Shown piece by piece: positions 16,625 through 24,250 of a stretch of DNA of 64,000 bases (positions are counted from its first letter, which is position 1; each line of letters opens with the position of its first letter). The stretch is taken from positions 1-64,000 of the forward strand of contig CAYTCV010000006.1 in NCBI GenBank assembly GCA_964436465.1, written 5' to 3'. The position numbers and the translations under genes were made by a program. Source of the DNA: RBG-13-66-14 sp964436465. Its GTDB lineage: Bacteria; RBG-13-66-14. Under the pieces are notes generated by a model, which saw nothing but the letters and a program-made list of their open reading frames with translations, was not told the origin of the DNA and searched no databases.

Positions 16625-16729
16625 ATGGTTGGTAAAGGTGAGGCTGTTTTGGACAGCGTGCTTGACCGCGCCCTGGAGCTCGAATACCGGCCGGTGGCGC
16701 TGTCCCTCTCCGACGAGACGCCACTTTGA
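16625..16729 (+). pseudogene. Truncated DUF169 gene copy
   Basis: A 34-codon frame reads LDSVLDRALELEYRPVALSL then SDETPL and stop. It matches the first 25 residues of the intact DUF169 protein encoded at 18557 (MESCLARALGLEYQPVALFR then SDEAP), with clear nucleotide similarity. The copy breaks off after the shared region. It lies in the 300-base gap upstream of the GT-C gene, so remnant and intact copy flank that gene. It is unlikely to be functional. Nothing else is seen between 16555 and 16863. Confidence 0.7.
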
Positions 16730-16863
16730 GCGGGCGGCTCAACGGATGACGCCCCGGAAGAGCGGCTTCTGTTCCGTCTGGCGGTCGGCTGTTTGAGCGG
16801 ATGAAGACGATACCGTCTATGCCCTACGACCAGGCGTAGTATGACAATCGGGGGAGTCCGACC

Positions 16864-18495
16864 GTGAATCAACCGCACGGCAAGCTTTTCTGGCTGCTCA
16901 TCATCCTGGAAGCGGTCATTTTTCTCGCCGTCCTCTGGGATACCGCCGGCTACAGCCCGGACGACGCGTACATTTACCAGAGCGGGGCTCGGCAACTGGC
17001 GCGGGGGGAGTTGCCCAGCATGACTCCCGGGGAAACGCCCACTAATTCCTGGGGCTCCTTCCTCTGGTTGGCGGCCATCTCCCCGGCGTACCTCATTGGA
17101 ATCAACGGACTTCTCTGGGCCAAGCTCCTGGGGCTGCTCTGCCTGGTAGGCGTCTTCTTCCAGGTGGGCGGGTTGCTGGGGTTGCTGCGCCCCGGTCTGG
17201 ACCGTCGGCTGCGGTGGGCCCTGGCCGGAACGGTTTTCGCCTTCGCCGGTCTGGTGTACGGGTCGGTCAACGGTCTGGAGACCGGCTTCAATATCTTTAC
17301 CCTTCTATTGGCCGTGCGTCTGTTCGTACGGGACCACCGGACGGGCCGTCCGACTGTCGTTCAGGGACTGGCCTGGGGACTGCACCTCCTGTCGCGACCC
17401 GACGCGTTCATAGATATCGCACTGGCGGGCGGTGTCCTGCTCTGGCTGGCGCTCGACAGACGTCACCTCGAAAAGCTCCGGGACCTGCTCCGCCCGTTGT
17501 TGGGGCTGCTGCCGGGCCTGCTCCTCTTCGGCGCCGTGGCGGCGTTGTACGGCACGGTTCTTCCTTCCAGCGCCATCGCGAAAATCCATTTCGGACGGAT
17601 TCTCGACAATCTGGTCGGCAACATCGGCCAGGCCGTCCAGGACTTGACGTTCACCCCCGGTATCCCCTTGCTGCTCCTCGGCTTGCTGGCGGTCATTTTC
17701 TCCGGGAAAAAGAAGGATACGAGAGTCGATGACCTTCCCCTGGCGATTCTGAGCCTGGCGGTTCTGGCGGTGCATCTGGGAACATCCGTGCTCCTCGGCG
17801 ACTGGATGATGGTGCACCGCTTGTGGCTCGGCGGAGCCGTGTTGGCCCTCTGCGTCTCGCTGCTGTGGCTGGTTGACCGGCTGTCGCAATCCCACGCCCT
17901 GCTGATAGCCTCGAGCCTCGGCGTTCTGGCGTTTGGAGCCGGTCTTCTCGGCTGGCGTCCGCACATTATTTTTAACTTCTTCCACGCCGGAGGCCCCGCG
18001 CAGGTGATGGGGGAATACATCCACGAGCACGCCCGGCCCGATTCCTGGATGATAACCACGGACATGGGGGTTCTGCCGTTCTTCGCCGATATACCCGCCA
18101 TAGACGCCGAAAAGAATCCCATCTGCAACCGCTACCTGCAGCATCATCCCGCCGACCTCGACTACATCTTCGGTCACCCGCTGGACTTCATCGTGCTCAC
18201 TTCCTCCTTTCTCACGCCGCCCCTTCACCATTATTTTTCGTTGAACGTCCTGAACGATATTTTCCGGGAGCCGCGTTTTCGTGAGCACTACCGCTACATC
18301 CTCACGGCGGAATGGCGCCCGGCCATCGCCCTGGATTACTGGATGGGCAGAAACGGTCGCTTCTTCCATCTGTTCGTATCGGACCGCATCGTCGACGCCG
18401 TCCAACCGGAAAAGCACATCCTGCTCAGGAGCGTTTCGCCGGTAGACCCGGAGGAATGGGGCGTCGCGCCGGGTTTGGGAAGCTGGGTCGAGTAG
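16864..18495 (+). CDS. GT-C-type membrane glycosyltransferase-like protein
   Basis: 543 residues with about ten hydrophobic segments and a soluble C-terminal part from about residue 380. The first periplasmic loop has the acidic motif YSPDDAYIYQSGARQLARGE, the usual GT-C metal/substrate motif, and TPTNSWGSFLWLA follows. This resembles the dolichyl- or decaprenyl-phosphate-sugar-dependent arabinofuranosyl/mannosyl transferases more than the PMT family. The start is the GTG at 16864 preceded by GGGGGAG. Substrate unknown. It lies between a broken and an intact DUF169 gene. Confidence 0.7.
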   Translation: MNQPHGKLFWLLIILEAVIFLAVLWDTAGYSPDDAYIYQSGARQLARGELPSMTPGETPTNSWGSFLWLAAISPAYLIGINGLLWAKLLGLLCLVGVFFQVGGLLGLLRPGLDRRLRWALAGTVFAFAGLVYGSVNGLETGFNIFTLLLAVRLFVRDHRTGRPTVVQGLAWGLHLLSRPDAFIDIALAGGVLLWLALDRRHLEKLRDLLRPLLGLLPGLLLFGAVAALYGTVLPSSAIAKIHFGRILDNLVGNIGQAVQDLTFTPGIPLLLLGLLAVIFSGKKKDTRVDDLPLAILSLAVLAVHLGTSVLLGDWMMVHRLWLGGAVLALCVSLLWLVDRLSQSHALLIASSLGVLAFGAGLLGWRPHIIFNFFHAGGPAQVMGEYIHEHARPDSWMITTDMGVLPFFADIPAIDAEKNPICNRYLQHHPADLDYIFGHPLDFIVLTSSFLTPPLHHYFSLNVLNDIFREPRFREHYRYILTAEWRPAIALDYWMGRNGRFFHLFVSDRIVDAVQPEKHILLRSVSPVDPEEWGVAPGLGSWVE

Positions 18496-18556
18496 ATTCC
18501 GGACAGTGACGACCGAAACTCCGCTCTCTGCACCCTATCACGCGAAGAGGTGAATT

Positions 18557-19360
18557 ATGGAAAGCTGCCTCGCCCGTGCTCTGGGGCTGGAATACCAGCC
18601 GGTGGCGCTCTTCCGTTCCGACGAGGCGCCCCGCGGGGCTCGGCCGCCGCGGAAGGGCCAGAGATGCGTGATGAGCTTCCTGGTGGACGCCGCCCGGGGG
18701 GAAACCGTTTTTGTAGAAAAAGACACCGTGCCCTGCCCGGGCGGGCGCATCGGCCTGGGCTTCGCCGGGGACGTTTCGCACATGCCCGGAGGTGCGGAGA
18801 GTTTCTACCGCTTCCTCTCCACCGGCAACCGCCCGTACCTGAAGGAACAGGGCCTGTCGGAGAGCGGGATGAGCGAGGATTTCCTCGACGGCGAGCGGTA
18901 CATCAAGTCGCCCGAGTTGGTGAGGCGGTTCGTCGAGGGGCTCCCGTCCGTTGAGATAGATAAAAAGTACGTGGTCTTCCGGCCGCTGTCCGCCGTCCAG
19001 CCGGGCGACGCCCCCCTCTCCGTAACCGTCCTGGCCGACCCCGACCAGCTCTCCGCCCTGGTGGTCCTGGCCAATTACGGTCGGGAGACGGCGGACAACG
19101 TTGTCATCCCCATGGGCGCCGGTTGCCACCAAATCGGCATCCACGTCTACCGCGAGGCGGAACGGGAGACGCCGCGGGCCGTCGTCGGCCTGACGGACCT
19201 CTCCGCGCGGCTGTGCGTAGACCCCCTCATCGGCGACCGCTTCCTCACTTTCTCCGTCCCCTGGCCGATGTTCGGGGAGATGGAGCGAGACGTGCCGGGG
19301 AGCTTCCTGGAGCGGACCACCTGGCGGAGGCTCATGGCCCTGCGGAAAAAGAAGAGATGA
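18557..19360 (+). CDS. DUF169-family protein
   Basis: 267 residues matching DUF169 (COG2043): LGLEYQPVALFRSDEAP, a conserved KGQRCVMSFLVDAARGETV, DTVPCPGGRIGLGFAG and YVVFRPLSAVQPGD. Later come VVIPMGAGCHQIGIHVYR and VGLTDLSARLCVDP. Conserved cysteines (RC, PCPGG, GCH) suggest a metal or cofactor site, but the family has no established activity. The ATG at 18557 follows GAAGAGGTG. Its stop overlaps the next gene's start (ATGA), indicating coupling to the heptosyltransferase. A truncated copy lies at 16625-16729. Confidence 0.85.
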   Translation: MESCLARALGLEYQPVALFRSDEAPRGARPPRKGQRCVMSFLVDAARGETVFVEKDTVPCPGGRIGLGFAGDVSHMPGGAESFYRFLSTGNRPYLKEQGLSESGMSEDFLDGERYIKSPELVRRFVEGLPSVEIDKKYVVFRPLSAVQPGDAPLSVTVLADPDQLSALVVLANYGRETADNVVIPMGAGCHQIGIHVYREAERETPRAVVGLTDLSARLCVDPLIGDRFLTFSVPWPMFGEMERDVPGSFLERTTWRRLMALRKKKR

Positions 19361-20352
19361 AATTTCTGGTCATCCGCCTGTCCTCCATGGGCGACGTGAT
19401 TCTTACGACGCCGTTCCTGCGCGCCCTGCGGGAGCGCTTCCCCGAGGCCGAGGTCCACTTCCTTACGAAGCCGCTCTACGCCGGGCTTATCGCATCGCAC
19501 CCCGGCGTGGACCGGGTCATAACCTTCGACGCGTCGGTCCCCCTGGGCCGAACGGGTCCGCTGCTGCGCGGTGAGCGCTACGACGCCGTCTTCGACCTGC
19601 ACAAGAACCTGCGCTCGATTCCCCTGTCCCGGATGGCGCAAGCGGGCGCAATCTTTCGGATTCGCAAGGCGACGCTCCGCCGCTGGCTTCTTATAGCCTT
19701 CAAGCTGGATTTTTTGAAACACCGGGGCGACCAGCCCGCGGCGTGCATCGAGGCCGGGGCGGAGCTGGGGCTGCTCGATGACGGCGAGCCGCCTGACGTT
19801 CACCTGCCGGAGGAGTCCATTCGCCGAGCCGGCGCCGCGTTCGGGGAATTAACCCCTCCGTTGTGGGGGCTCGTCCCGGTGGCCAGTTCCTGGAACAAGC
19901 GCTGGCCGCACTTCGTCGAGCTGGGGCGGAAGCTGCTCGAAAAAAACAGCGGAACCTGTTTAATTTTCGGCGGCCCGGACGATTCGGCGCTCTGCGGCAC
20001 CCTTGCGGCGGAAATCGGCCCCGGGGCGAAATCCTTCGCCGACGAGCGGGAGCTCATCGAGACGGCCGCTCTCCTCCGGCGGTGCGCCGTAGTCGTGGGC
20101 AACGACACCGGGCTCACGCACCTGGCGACGGCCGTGGGGACGCCCACTGTGGCCCTCTTCGGTCCGACGACCCGCCAACTGGGTTACTATCCGCGGGGTG
20201 AGCGGGTTCGGGTCCTGGAGCGGGAGCTAAACTGCCGGCCCTGCACCAAGAACGGCTTAGAGTGGTGCCCGCGTCGCCGGGACCTGGCCTGCCTCGCCGA
20301 AATTTCCGTGACCGACGCCCTGAACGCCTGCCGTACGCTCATCGGCGCATAA
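19357..20352 (+). CDS. Glycosyltransferase family 9 (heptosyltransferase-like)
   Basis: 331 residues beginning MKFLVIRLSSMGDVILTTPF, the classical GT9 opening. Other markers are LRERFPEAEVHFLTKPLYAG, FDLHKNLRS, a GLVPVASSWNKRWPHFVELG acceptor/donor region, and VVGNDTGLTHLATAVGTPTV with ALFGPT near residue 250-270. These are hallmarks of ADP-heptose:LPS heptosyltransferases, which add heptose to the LPS inner core in the cytoplasm. Whether this lineage makes heptose-containing LPS is not shown by the window. The start is the ATG overlapping the DUF169 stop. Confidence 0.9.
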   Translation: MKFLVIRLSSMGDVILTTPFLRALRERFPEAEVHFLTKPLYAGLIASHPGVDRVITFDASVPLGRTGPLLRGERYDAVFDLHKNLRSIPLSRMAQAGAIFRIRKATLRRWLLIAFKLDFLKHRGDQPAACIEAGAELGLLDDGEPPDVHLPEESIRRAGAAFGELTPPLWGLVPVASSWNKRWPHFVELGRKLLEKNSGTCLIFGGPDDSALCGTLAAEIGPGAKSFADERELIETAALLRRCAVVVGNDTGLTHLATAVGTPTVALFGPTTRQLGYYPRGERVRVLERELNCRPCTKNGLEWCPRRRDLACLAEISVTDALNACRTLIGA

Positions 20353-20370
20353 CGAACGGCTGTTCGACAC

Positions 20371-20949
20371 ATGGTGGAGCTGACCGCCTATTACGGCCCG
20401 TTCGACCTGGCCCTCTTCCGGGCGCTAAACTCGGCGGGGGACCCGTTCCTCGACGGACTCTTCACCATGGTGACGAACCGGTGGTTCGGCATCGTCCTGG
20501 GGCTCGTCGTCTGCGCCTGGTTCATTTACACGAAAAAGTGGGGGGCGTTGCGCTGCATCGCCGCCCTGGTCCTGGCCGTGGGCCTGTCCGATTTACTCGG
20601 CTACCGCGTCCTGAAACCGCTCTTCGCCAGGATGCGCCCCTGCTACGCCCTGCCCGAGGGAAGTTTTCGCTGGGTGGTACACGCGGCGAACGTGGGCTCC
20701 CTGCCCAGTCTCCACGCGGCGAACCTCTTCGCCTGGGCCCTGGTGGCCACCCTGGGAGATAGACGCCTGGCCTGGGGCGCCTATCCCCTGGCACTGCTGG
20801 TGGCCGTCAGCCGCGTGTACCTCGGGGTGCACTGGCCCTCGGACATCCTGGCCGGGATGGTCTGGGGGAGCCTGGTCGCCCTTGGATGCTGGTTCCTCAC
20901 CGGCCGGGTCGAGCGGTTAATCAAAAAACACAGGAGGAAAAAGGAGTGA
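20371..20949 (+). CDS. PAP2-family phosphatase
   Basis: 192 residues, five or six transmembrane helices. The three phosphatase motifs are present: KPLFARMRP (KxxxxxxRP type), PSLHAAN (PSGH type, with Leu for Gly) and SRVYLGVHWPSDILAG (SRxxxxxHxxxD). Members dephosphorylate undecaprenyl diphosphate, phosphatidic acid or related lipids on the periplasmic face. Being next to a heptosyltransferase, a lipid-carrier or lipid-A role is plausible but not shown. The start at 20371 is an ATG 18 bases after the previous stop. Its stop overlaps a truncated flavodoxin frame. Confidence 0.88.
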   Translation: MVELTAYYGPFDLALFRALNSAGDPFLDGLFTMVTNRWFGIVLGLVVCAWFIYTKKWGALRCIAALVLAVGLSDLLGYRVLKPLFARMRPCYALPEGSFRWVVHAANVGSLPSLHAANLFAWALVATLGDRRLAWGAYPLALLVAVSRVYLGVHWPSDILAGMVWGSLVALGCWFLTGRVERLIKKHRRKKE

Positions 20950-21044
20950 AGGCGCAGGTTCCGGTGGGATATTTCTCGAAGACCGGCAACACCCGGGCCC
21001 CGGCCGAGGCCGTGGCCGAATTGGTGCAGCGCCTCGCCGGGTGA
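20946..21044 (+). pseudogene. Truncated flavodoxin (N-terminal 32 residues only)
   Basis: A GTG overlapping the PAP2 stop opens MKAQVPVGYFSKTGNTRAPA then EAVAELVQRLAG and a stop. GYFSKTGNT is the FMN-phosphate-binding loop of flavodoxins. The frame ends about 20 bases before a 75-base repeat begins, so the rest of the gene is gone. An AGGAG site precedes it. Probably a remnant of a gene cut by repeat insertion or deletion. Confidence 0.65.
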
Positions 21045-21064
21045 GAGTGAATTGCGGTAAGTGG

Positions 21065-21139
21065 CGTAGGGGCGGGTGTCCACACCCGCCCGTTTTAATA
21101 AGGAAAAGGCGGCACACGGAGTTGCCGCACTACGTCCGG
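21065..21139. repeat. 75-base direct repeat, copy 1
   Basis: Contains CGTAGGGGCGGGTGTCCACA with the inverted half CACCCGCCCG, then TTTTAATAAGGAAAAGGCGG and a second inverted element around GGAGTTGCCG. It matches copy 2 at 21342-21416 with one mismatch seen. Confidence 0.85.
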
Positions 21140-21274
21140 AACTTGTCGTAGGGCGGGGAACCGAGCGAAGCGAACTATGCGAAGCAAATCCTTTCCCCGC
21201 CGCTTTAACGTTCCAAACCTCAACCCTCACCCCAACCCGTCGGCGCGCCGCTCACTAAAAGGGAAAGGGGGACC

Positions 21275-21312
21275 GGGCCGACCCGAACGGCGCGCCATCG
21301 GTCGGCCCCTAC
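21275..21312. repeat. GGGCCGACC inverted repeat
   Basis: GGGCCGACCCGAACGGCGCG followed by CCATCGGTCGGCCCCTAC; the GGGCCGACC and GGTCGGCCC arms pair. Related copies lie at 38241-38275 and 42345-42382. Confidence 0.8.
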
Positions 21313-21341
21313 GAGGCTTCTTCAGATGGACGAAAATTTGA

Positions 21342-21416
21342 CGTAGGGGCGGGTGTCCACACCCGCCCGTTTTAATAAGGAAAAGGCGGCACACGGAGTT
21401 GCCGCCCTACGTCCGG
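21342..21416. repeat. 75-base direct repeat, copy 2
   Basis: Second copy of the unit at 21065-21139. The gap 21045-21452 holds these repeats plus a degenerate CCTCACCCC...GGGAAAGGGG element and no gene. Confidence 0.85.
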
Positions 21417-21452
21417 TCTTAGATGACTCCGGCGTCGTCCGTCTCCGTTGTA

Positions 21453-22784
21453 TCAGATGTACCCCCGCTGCCGGAGCACGTCCTCCAGCGTCGGCCGCCC
21501 GAGCTCCTGCAGCTCGTAGGTTACCCGCGTCGAGGGGCAGTCGATGTCGATGAGCCGCTTGAGGTTGATGGGCGTCCCGACGACCACGGAGTCCACGGCC
21601 TTGTCCTTCACCATCGCCCGGATTGTGGCCTCCAGGTCCTTGACCTGGGCCGAGCCGTAGCCCATCGCGGGCAGCAGGACGCCGATTCCGGGGTACTTGG
21701 CGAAGGTATCCGCGATACTCTTCACGGCCCACGGCCGCGGGTCTATCAGCTCCGCCGCGCCGAACCTCTCCGCCGCCGCCGTTCCGGCCCCGAACTTCAT
21801 CCCCCCGTGGGTCAGCGTCGGGCCGTCCTCGATGACCAGCACCCGCCTGCCGGTGATGACCGCCGGGTCGTCCACGAAGATGGGGCTGGCCGCCTCGACC
21901 ACCACCGCGGTCGGGTTCGTGGCCCGGATGTTCTCCCGCAGCAGGGCCAGCTTCTCCGGCGGCACGGCCCCCAGCTTGTTGATGACGATGACGTCGGCCA
22001 GGCGCAGGTTCGTCTCGCCGGGGTAATACGAAAGCTCGTTCCCCGCCCGGAAGGGGTCGGTAACCACCACGGTCAGGTCGGCCCGGTAGAACGAGGTGTC
22101 GTTGTTGCCGCCGTCCCAGAGGATGATGTCGGCCTCCTTCTCCGCCTCGCGCAGAATCGCCTCGTAATCCACGCCGGCGTAGATGAGGTTACCCGCGGCG
22201 ATGTGCGGCTCGTACTCCTCCATCTCCTCGATGGTGCAGTCGTGCTCCTCCAGGTCGCTCATCTCGGCGTAGCGCTGCACCTTTTGTTTCGCCAGGTCGC
22301 CGTAGGGCATGGGGTGGCGGATGGCGACGACTTTCTTTCCGGCGGCCTGGAGCAGGTCGATGATGCGGCGGCTGGTCTGGCTCTTGCCGCACCCGGTCCG
22401 CACCGCGCAGACGGCGATGACCGGTTTCGTGCTCTCCAGCGTCACCGCCGGACCGCCCAGCAGCATGAAGCTCGCGCCGGCGGCGTTGACCAGGCTCGCC
22501 CGGTGCATGACGTAGTCGTACGGAACGTCCGAGTAGGCGAAGACGACGAAGTCCACACCGAGGTCTTTTATCAGGCGGGGCAGCGCCTCCTCCTCGTGGA
22601 TGGGGATGCCTTCGGGGTAGAGCTCGCCCGAGAGCTCGGGCGGGTAACTGCGGCCGCCGATGTCGGGAATCTGGGTGGCGGTGAAGGCCACGACCTCGTA
22701 GGCGGGGTTCTTGCGGAAGAAGGTGTTGAAGTTGTGAAAGTCGCGCCCCGCGGCCCCCATGATGATGACCTTTTTCCTGTCCAT
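21453..22784 (-). CDS. Cyclic 2,3-diphosphoglycerate synthetase-like P-loop protein
   Basis: 443 residues. An N-terminal Rossmann-like part (MDRKKVIIMGAAGRDFHNFN) precedes a P-loop at about 127-138 (AVRTGCGKSQTS). Further motifs are VVAIRHPMPYGDLAKQKVQR, IILWDGGNNDTSFYRADLTV, a VIVINKLG (NKxD-like) motif and EDGPTLTHGGMKFGAGT. This matches the family that includes archaeal cyclic 2,3-DPG synthetase. That enzyme makes a thermoprotectant in methanogens; bacterial homologues are annotated by similarity only, so the role here is open. The ATG at 22784 is followed downstream by the repeat patch. It is monocistronic. Confidence 0.85.
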   Translation of the reverse strand: MDRKKVIIMGAAGRDFHNFNTFFRKNPAYEVVAFTATQIPDIGGRSYPPELSGELYPEGIPIHEEEALPRLIKDLGVDFVVFAYSDVPYDYVMHRASLVNAAGASFMLLGGPAVTLESTKPVIAVCAVRTGCGKSQTSRRIIDLLQAAGKKVVAIRHPMPYGDLAKQKVQRYAEMSDLEEHDCTIEEMEEYEPHIAAGNLIYAGVDYEAILREAEKEADIILWDGGNNDTSFYRADLTVVVTDPFRAGNELSYYPGETNLRLADVIVINKLGAVPPEKLALLRENIRATNPTAVVVEAASPIFVDDPAVITGRRVLVIEDGPTLTHGGMKFGAGTAAAERFGAAELIDPRPWAVKSIADTFAKYPGIGVLLPAMGYGSAQVKDLEATIRAMVKDKAVDSVVVGTPINLKRLIDIDCPSTRVTYELQELGRPTLEDVLRQRGYI

Positions 22785-22854
22785 GCTTTGCTCCGTAAAG
22801 ATGTAGGTCCGATGGACCCGATGTTCGGCTGGGTGTGGGATGGAAATTCGGAGG

Positions 22855-22956
22855 TTATTCGGGGGGCTCGGAATCGGAAACGCGGGCGGCGAGGCGCAGC
22901 CGGCGGGCCCGGGCGCCGTGGGGGGTCAGGGCGTTGTGGTGGAAGACGCGGTACAC
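22855..22956 (-). CDS. Possible 33-residue small ORF
   Basis: GTG at 22956 with CGGAG six bases upstream opens MYRVFHHNALTPHGARARRL and continues to a TAA at 22855, ending VSDSEPPE. It is rich in Arg. No family is recognised. The 238-base gap between 22784 and 23023 holds no other candidate. It could equally be a chance frame in GC-rich DNA. Confidence 0.25.
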   Translation of the reverse strand: MYRVFHHNALTPHGARARRLRLAARVSDSEPPE

Positions 22957-23022
22957 GGGTGACTCCGGTAAAAATGACACCCCATGTTTACCACGGGGTG
23001 CCGGCAAAGTCAACCGAACCGC

Positions 23023-23322
23023 TCAGCATTTAGGCAACGCGCCCAGGTTATCGCTTTCGGTGTAGTCGGCGTCCGTGCGCAGGTAGCGCACACCCATGAC
23101 CGTCACGATGTTGACCCGCGCCCCCTTCCTCCATTGTCCGTCTCCACCTTTGGTTATCGTGCAGAAGGAGTAACGGTTATCCATCCTATCGAGAATCCAA
23201 CTACGGCTACGCATGGACCTGGAACCTAATTTTTCCCCCAGGTCCTCGTGTACTCCGGCCTCTTCGATGTGATTGTCTTTGTAACCGCAGCACGATATTA
23301 AATAATCCGCCCACTTCGCCAT
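23023..23322 (-). CDS. DUF3892-family small protein
   Basis: 99 residues. The ATG at 23322 follows GGGGAGGAGA, giving MAKWADYLISCCGYKDNHIE. The DUF3892 pattern continues with HEDLGEKLGSRSMRSRSWIL, YSFCTITKGGDGQWRKGARV and a terminal YLRTDADYTESDNLGALP. In the family the spacing of AKWADYLIS, HIExxxVHxDxGxxLG and FxTxxxxxGxWxxG is well conserved. No activity is known. The gene is flanked by unrelated genes, so context does not help. Confidence 0.8.
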   Translation of the reverse strand: MAKWADYLISCCGYKDNHIEEAGVHEDLGEKLGSRSMRSRSWILDRMDNRYSFCTITKGGDGQWRKGARVNIVTVMGVRYLRTDADYTESDNLGALPKC

Positions 23323-23411
23323 TTCTCCTCCCCGGCTGTGAAAAACACGCAGGTTATTCACTATTCTATAGACCCAATCTCCCGGGTCAACAGACTGAAG
23401 TCATCAAAATG

Positions 23412-23433
23412 AAAAAGGGCGGCCGGGCCGCCC
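23412..23433 (-). terminator. Terminator after the lipoprotein gene
   Basis: GGGCGGC and GCCGCCC arms with a three-base loop; five A on the plus strand form the T run for minus-strand transcription from 23454. Confidence 0.8.
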
Positions 23434-23453
23434 TGCGGTACCGAAAACAGAAA

Positions 23454-24035
23454 TCACCAGGACCTGTCTAGAATCTCCAGCGTGTCGGCGTCCAGCTCCA
23501 CCCACCCGGCGAGCGAGTAATCCTCGTAGAACGCCTGCACCGTCGCCGTGTTTTGTTCTTCCTCCGCCAGGATGGAGAGCTTGTAGACGTAGTCCGCCGA
23601 GCCCAGGTTCTCCTGAAATACGTCATCGGCGGTGTTCATCAGTTCCTTCACGTGGCCGTCGGAGTAATCCGGCAACGGGTAACAGCTTCCGGACGTATTT
23701 TCCTCGGAGGTTTCGCAGGCGCCGTCGTAGTGTACGCAGGCGTTGAAGTCCGTGTCGCCGTGGGCGTTGAACCGGAAGAACCACTTGTCATCCTCACCGG
23801 CGAGGGTCTCCGGCCCGAAAAGAACGCCGTCGGAATCCACCGCGAATCCGATTAGATTGAAACAGAACGCGCCCGCGTCCCAATCCTCGGCCAGGGGCGC
23901 GGCGATGTCCCGGGCCTCCGACAGGGTGTCCGCCTCGTAGGGGTTGTCGTTTCCGCCGCCGTCCGTGCCGCCGGCGCAACCGGAGATGAGGACCGGGGCG
24001 ACGGTCAGGGATATGAATAACAGGCCCCGCTTCAT
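23454..24035 (-). CDS. Lipoprotein of unknown function
   Basis: 193 residues. The signal MKRGLLFISLTVAPVLISGC ends in lipobox ISGC, then AGGTDGGGNDNP forms a flexible linker. The mature domain is acidic and carries four further cysteines (AFCFN, NACVHYDGACET, SGSCYP), consistent with disulfides in the periplasm or outside. No known domain is recognised. It is transcribed alone and has its own terminator. Confidence 0.75.
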   Translation of the reverse strand: MKRGLLFISLTVAPVLISGCAGGTDGGGNDNPYEADTLSEARDIAAPLAEDWDAGAFCFNLIGFAVDSDGVLFGPETLAGEDDKWFFRFNAHGDTDFNACVHYDGACETSEENTSGSCYPLPDYSDGHVKELMNTADDVFQENLGSADYVYKLSILAEEEQNTATVQAFYEDYSLAGWVELDADTLEILDRSW

Positions 24036-24189
24036 CCGCGCTCCCGAAGTTCGTGGGGTTGAATGCCCTTTCGCGTAAGCCGATTCAGCTCATCCTACCC
24101 GTGGTCCACCGCCCTGTCAACAATCGAAAGCCGGTCCCCGCAGTGGCACGGACCGGGGCGGCCGTCGGGCGGCTCGGGCCGACACATCC

Positions 24190-24219
24190 TTGACAGTTCA
24201 GCGTTTCGACCGATATACT
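24190..24219 (+). promoter_or_regulatory. Promoter of the uppS-cdsA-dxr-rseP block
   Basis: TTGACA (24190-24195), 18-base spacer, TATACT (24214-24219); the uppS GTG is 32 bases further. The -35 is a perfect consensus. Confidence 0.7.
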
Positions 24220-24250
24220 GCCTACGCACTCGGCCCGCAGAAAAGAACCC

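Noticed and set aside
21065..21416. Possible CRISPR array
   Set aside because: Only two repeat copies, 75 bases long, with a 202-base interval that itself contains another repeat; no cas genes in the window.
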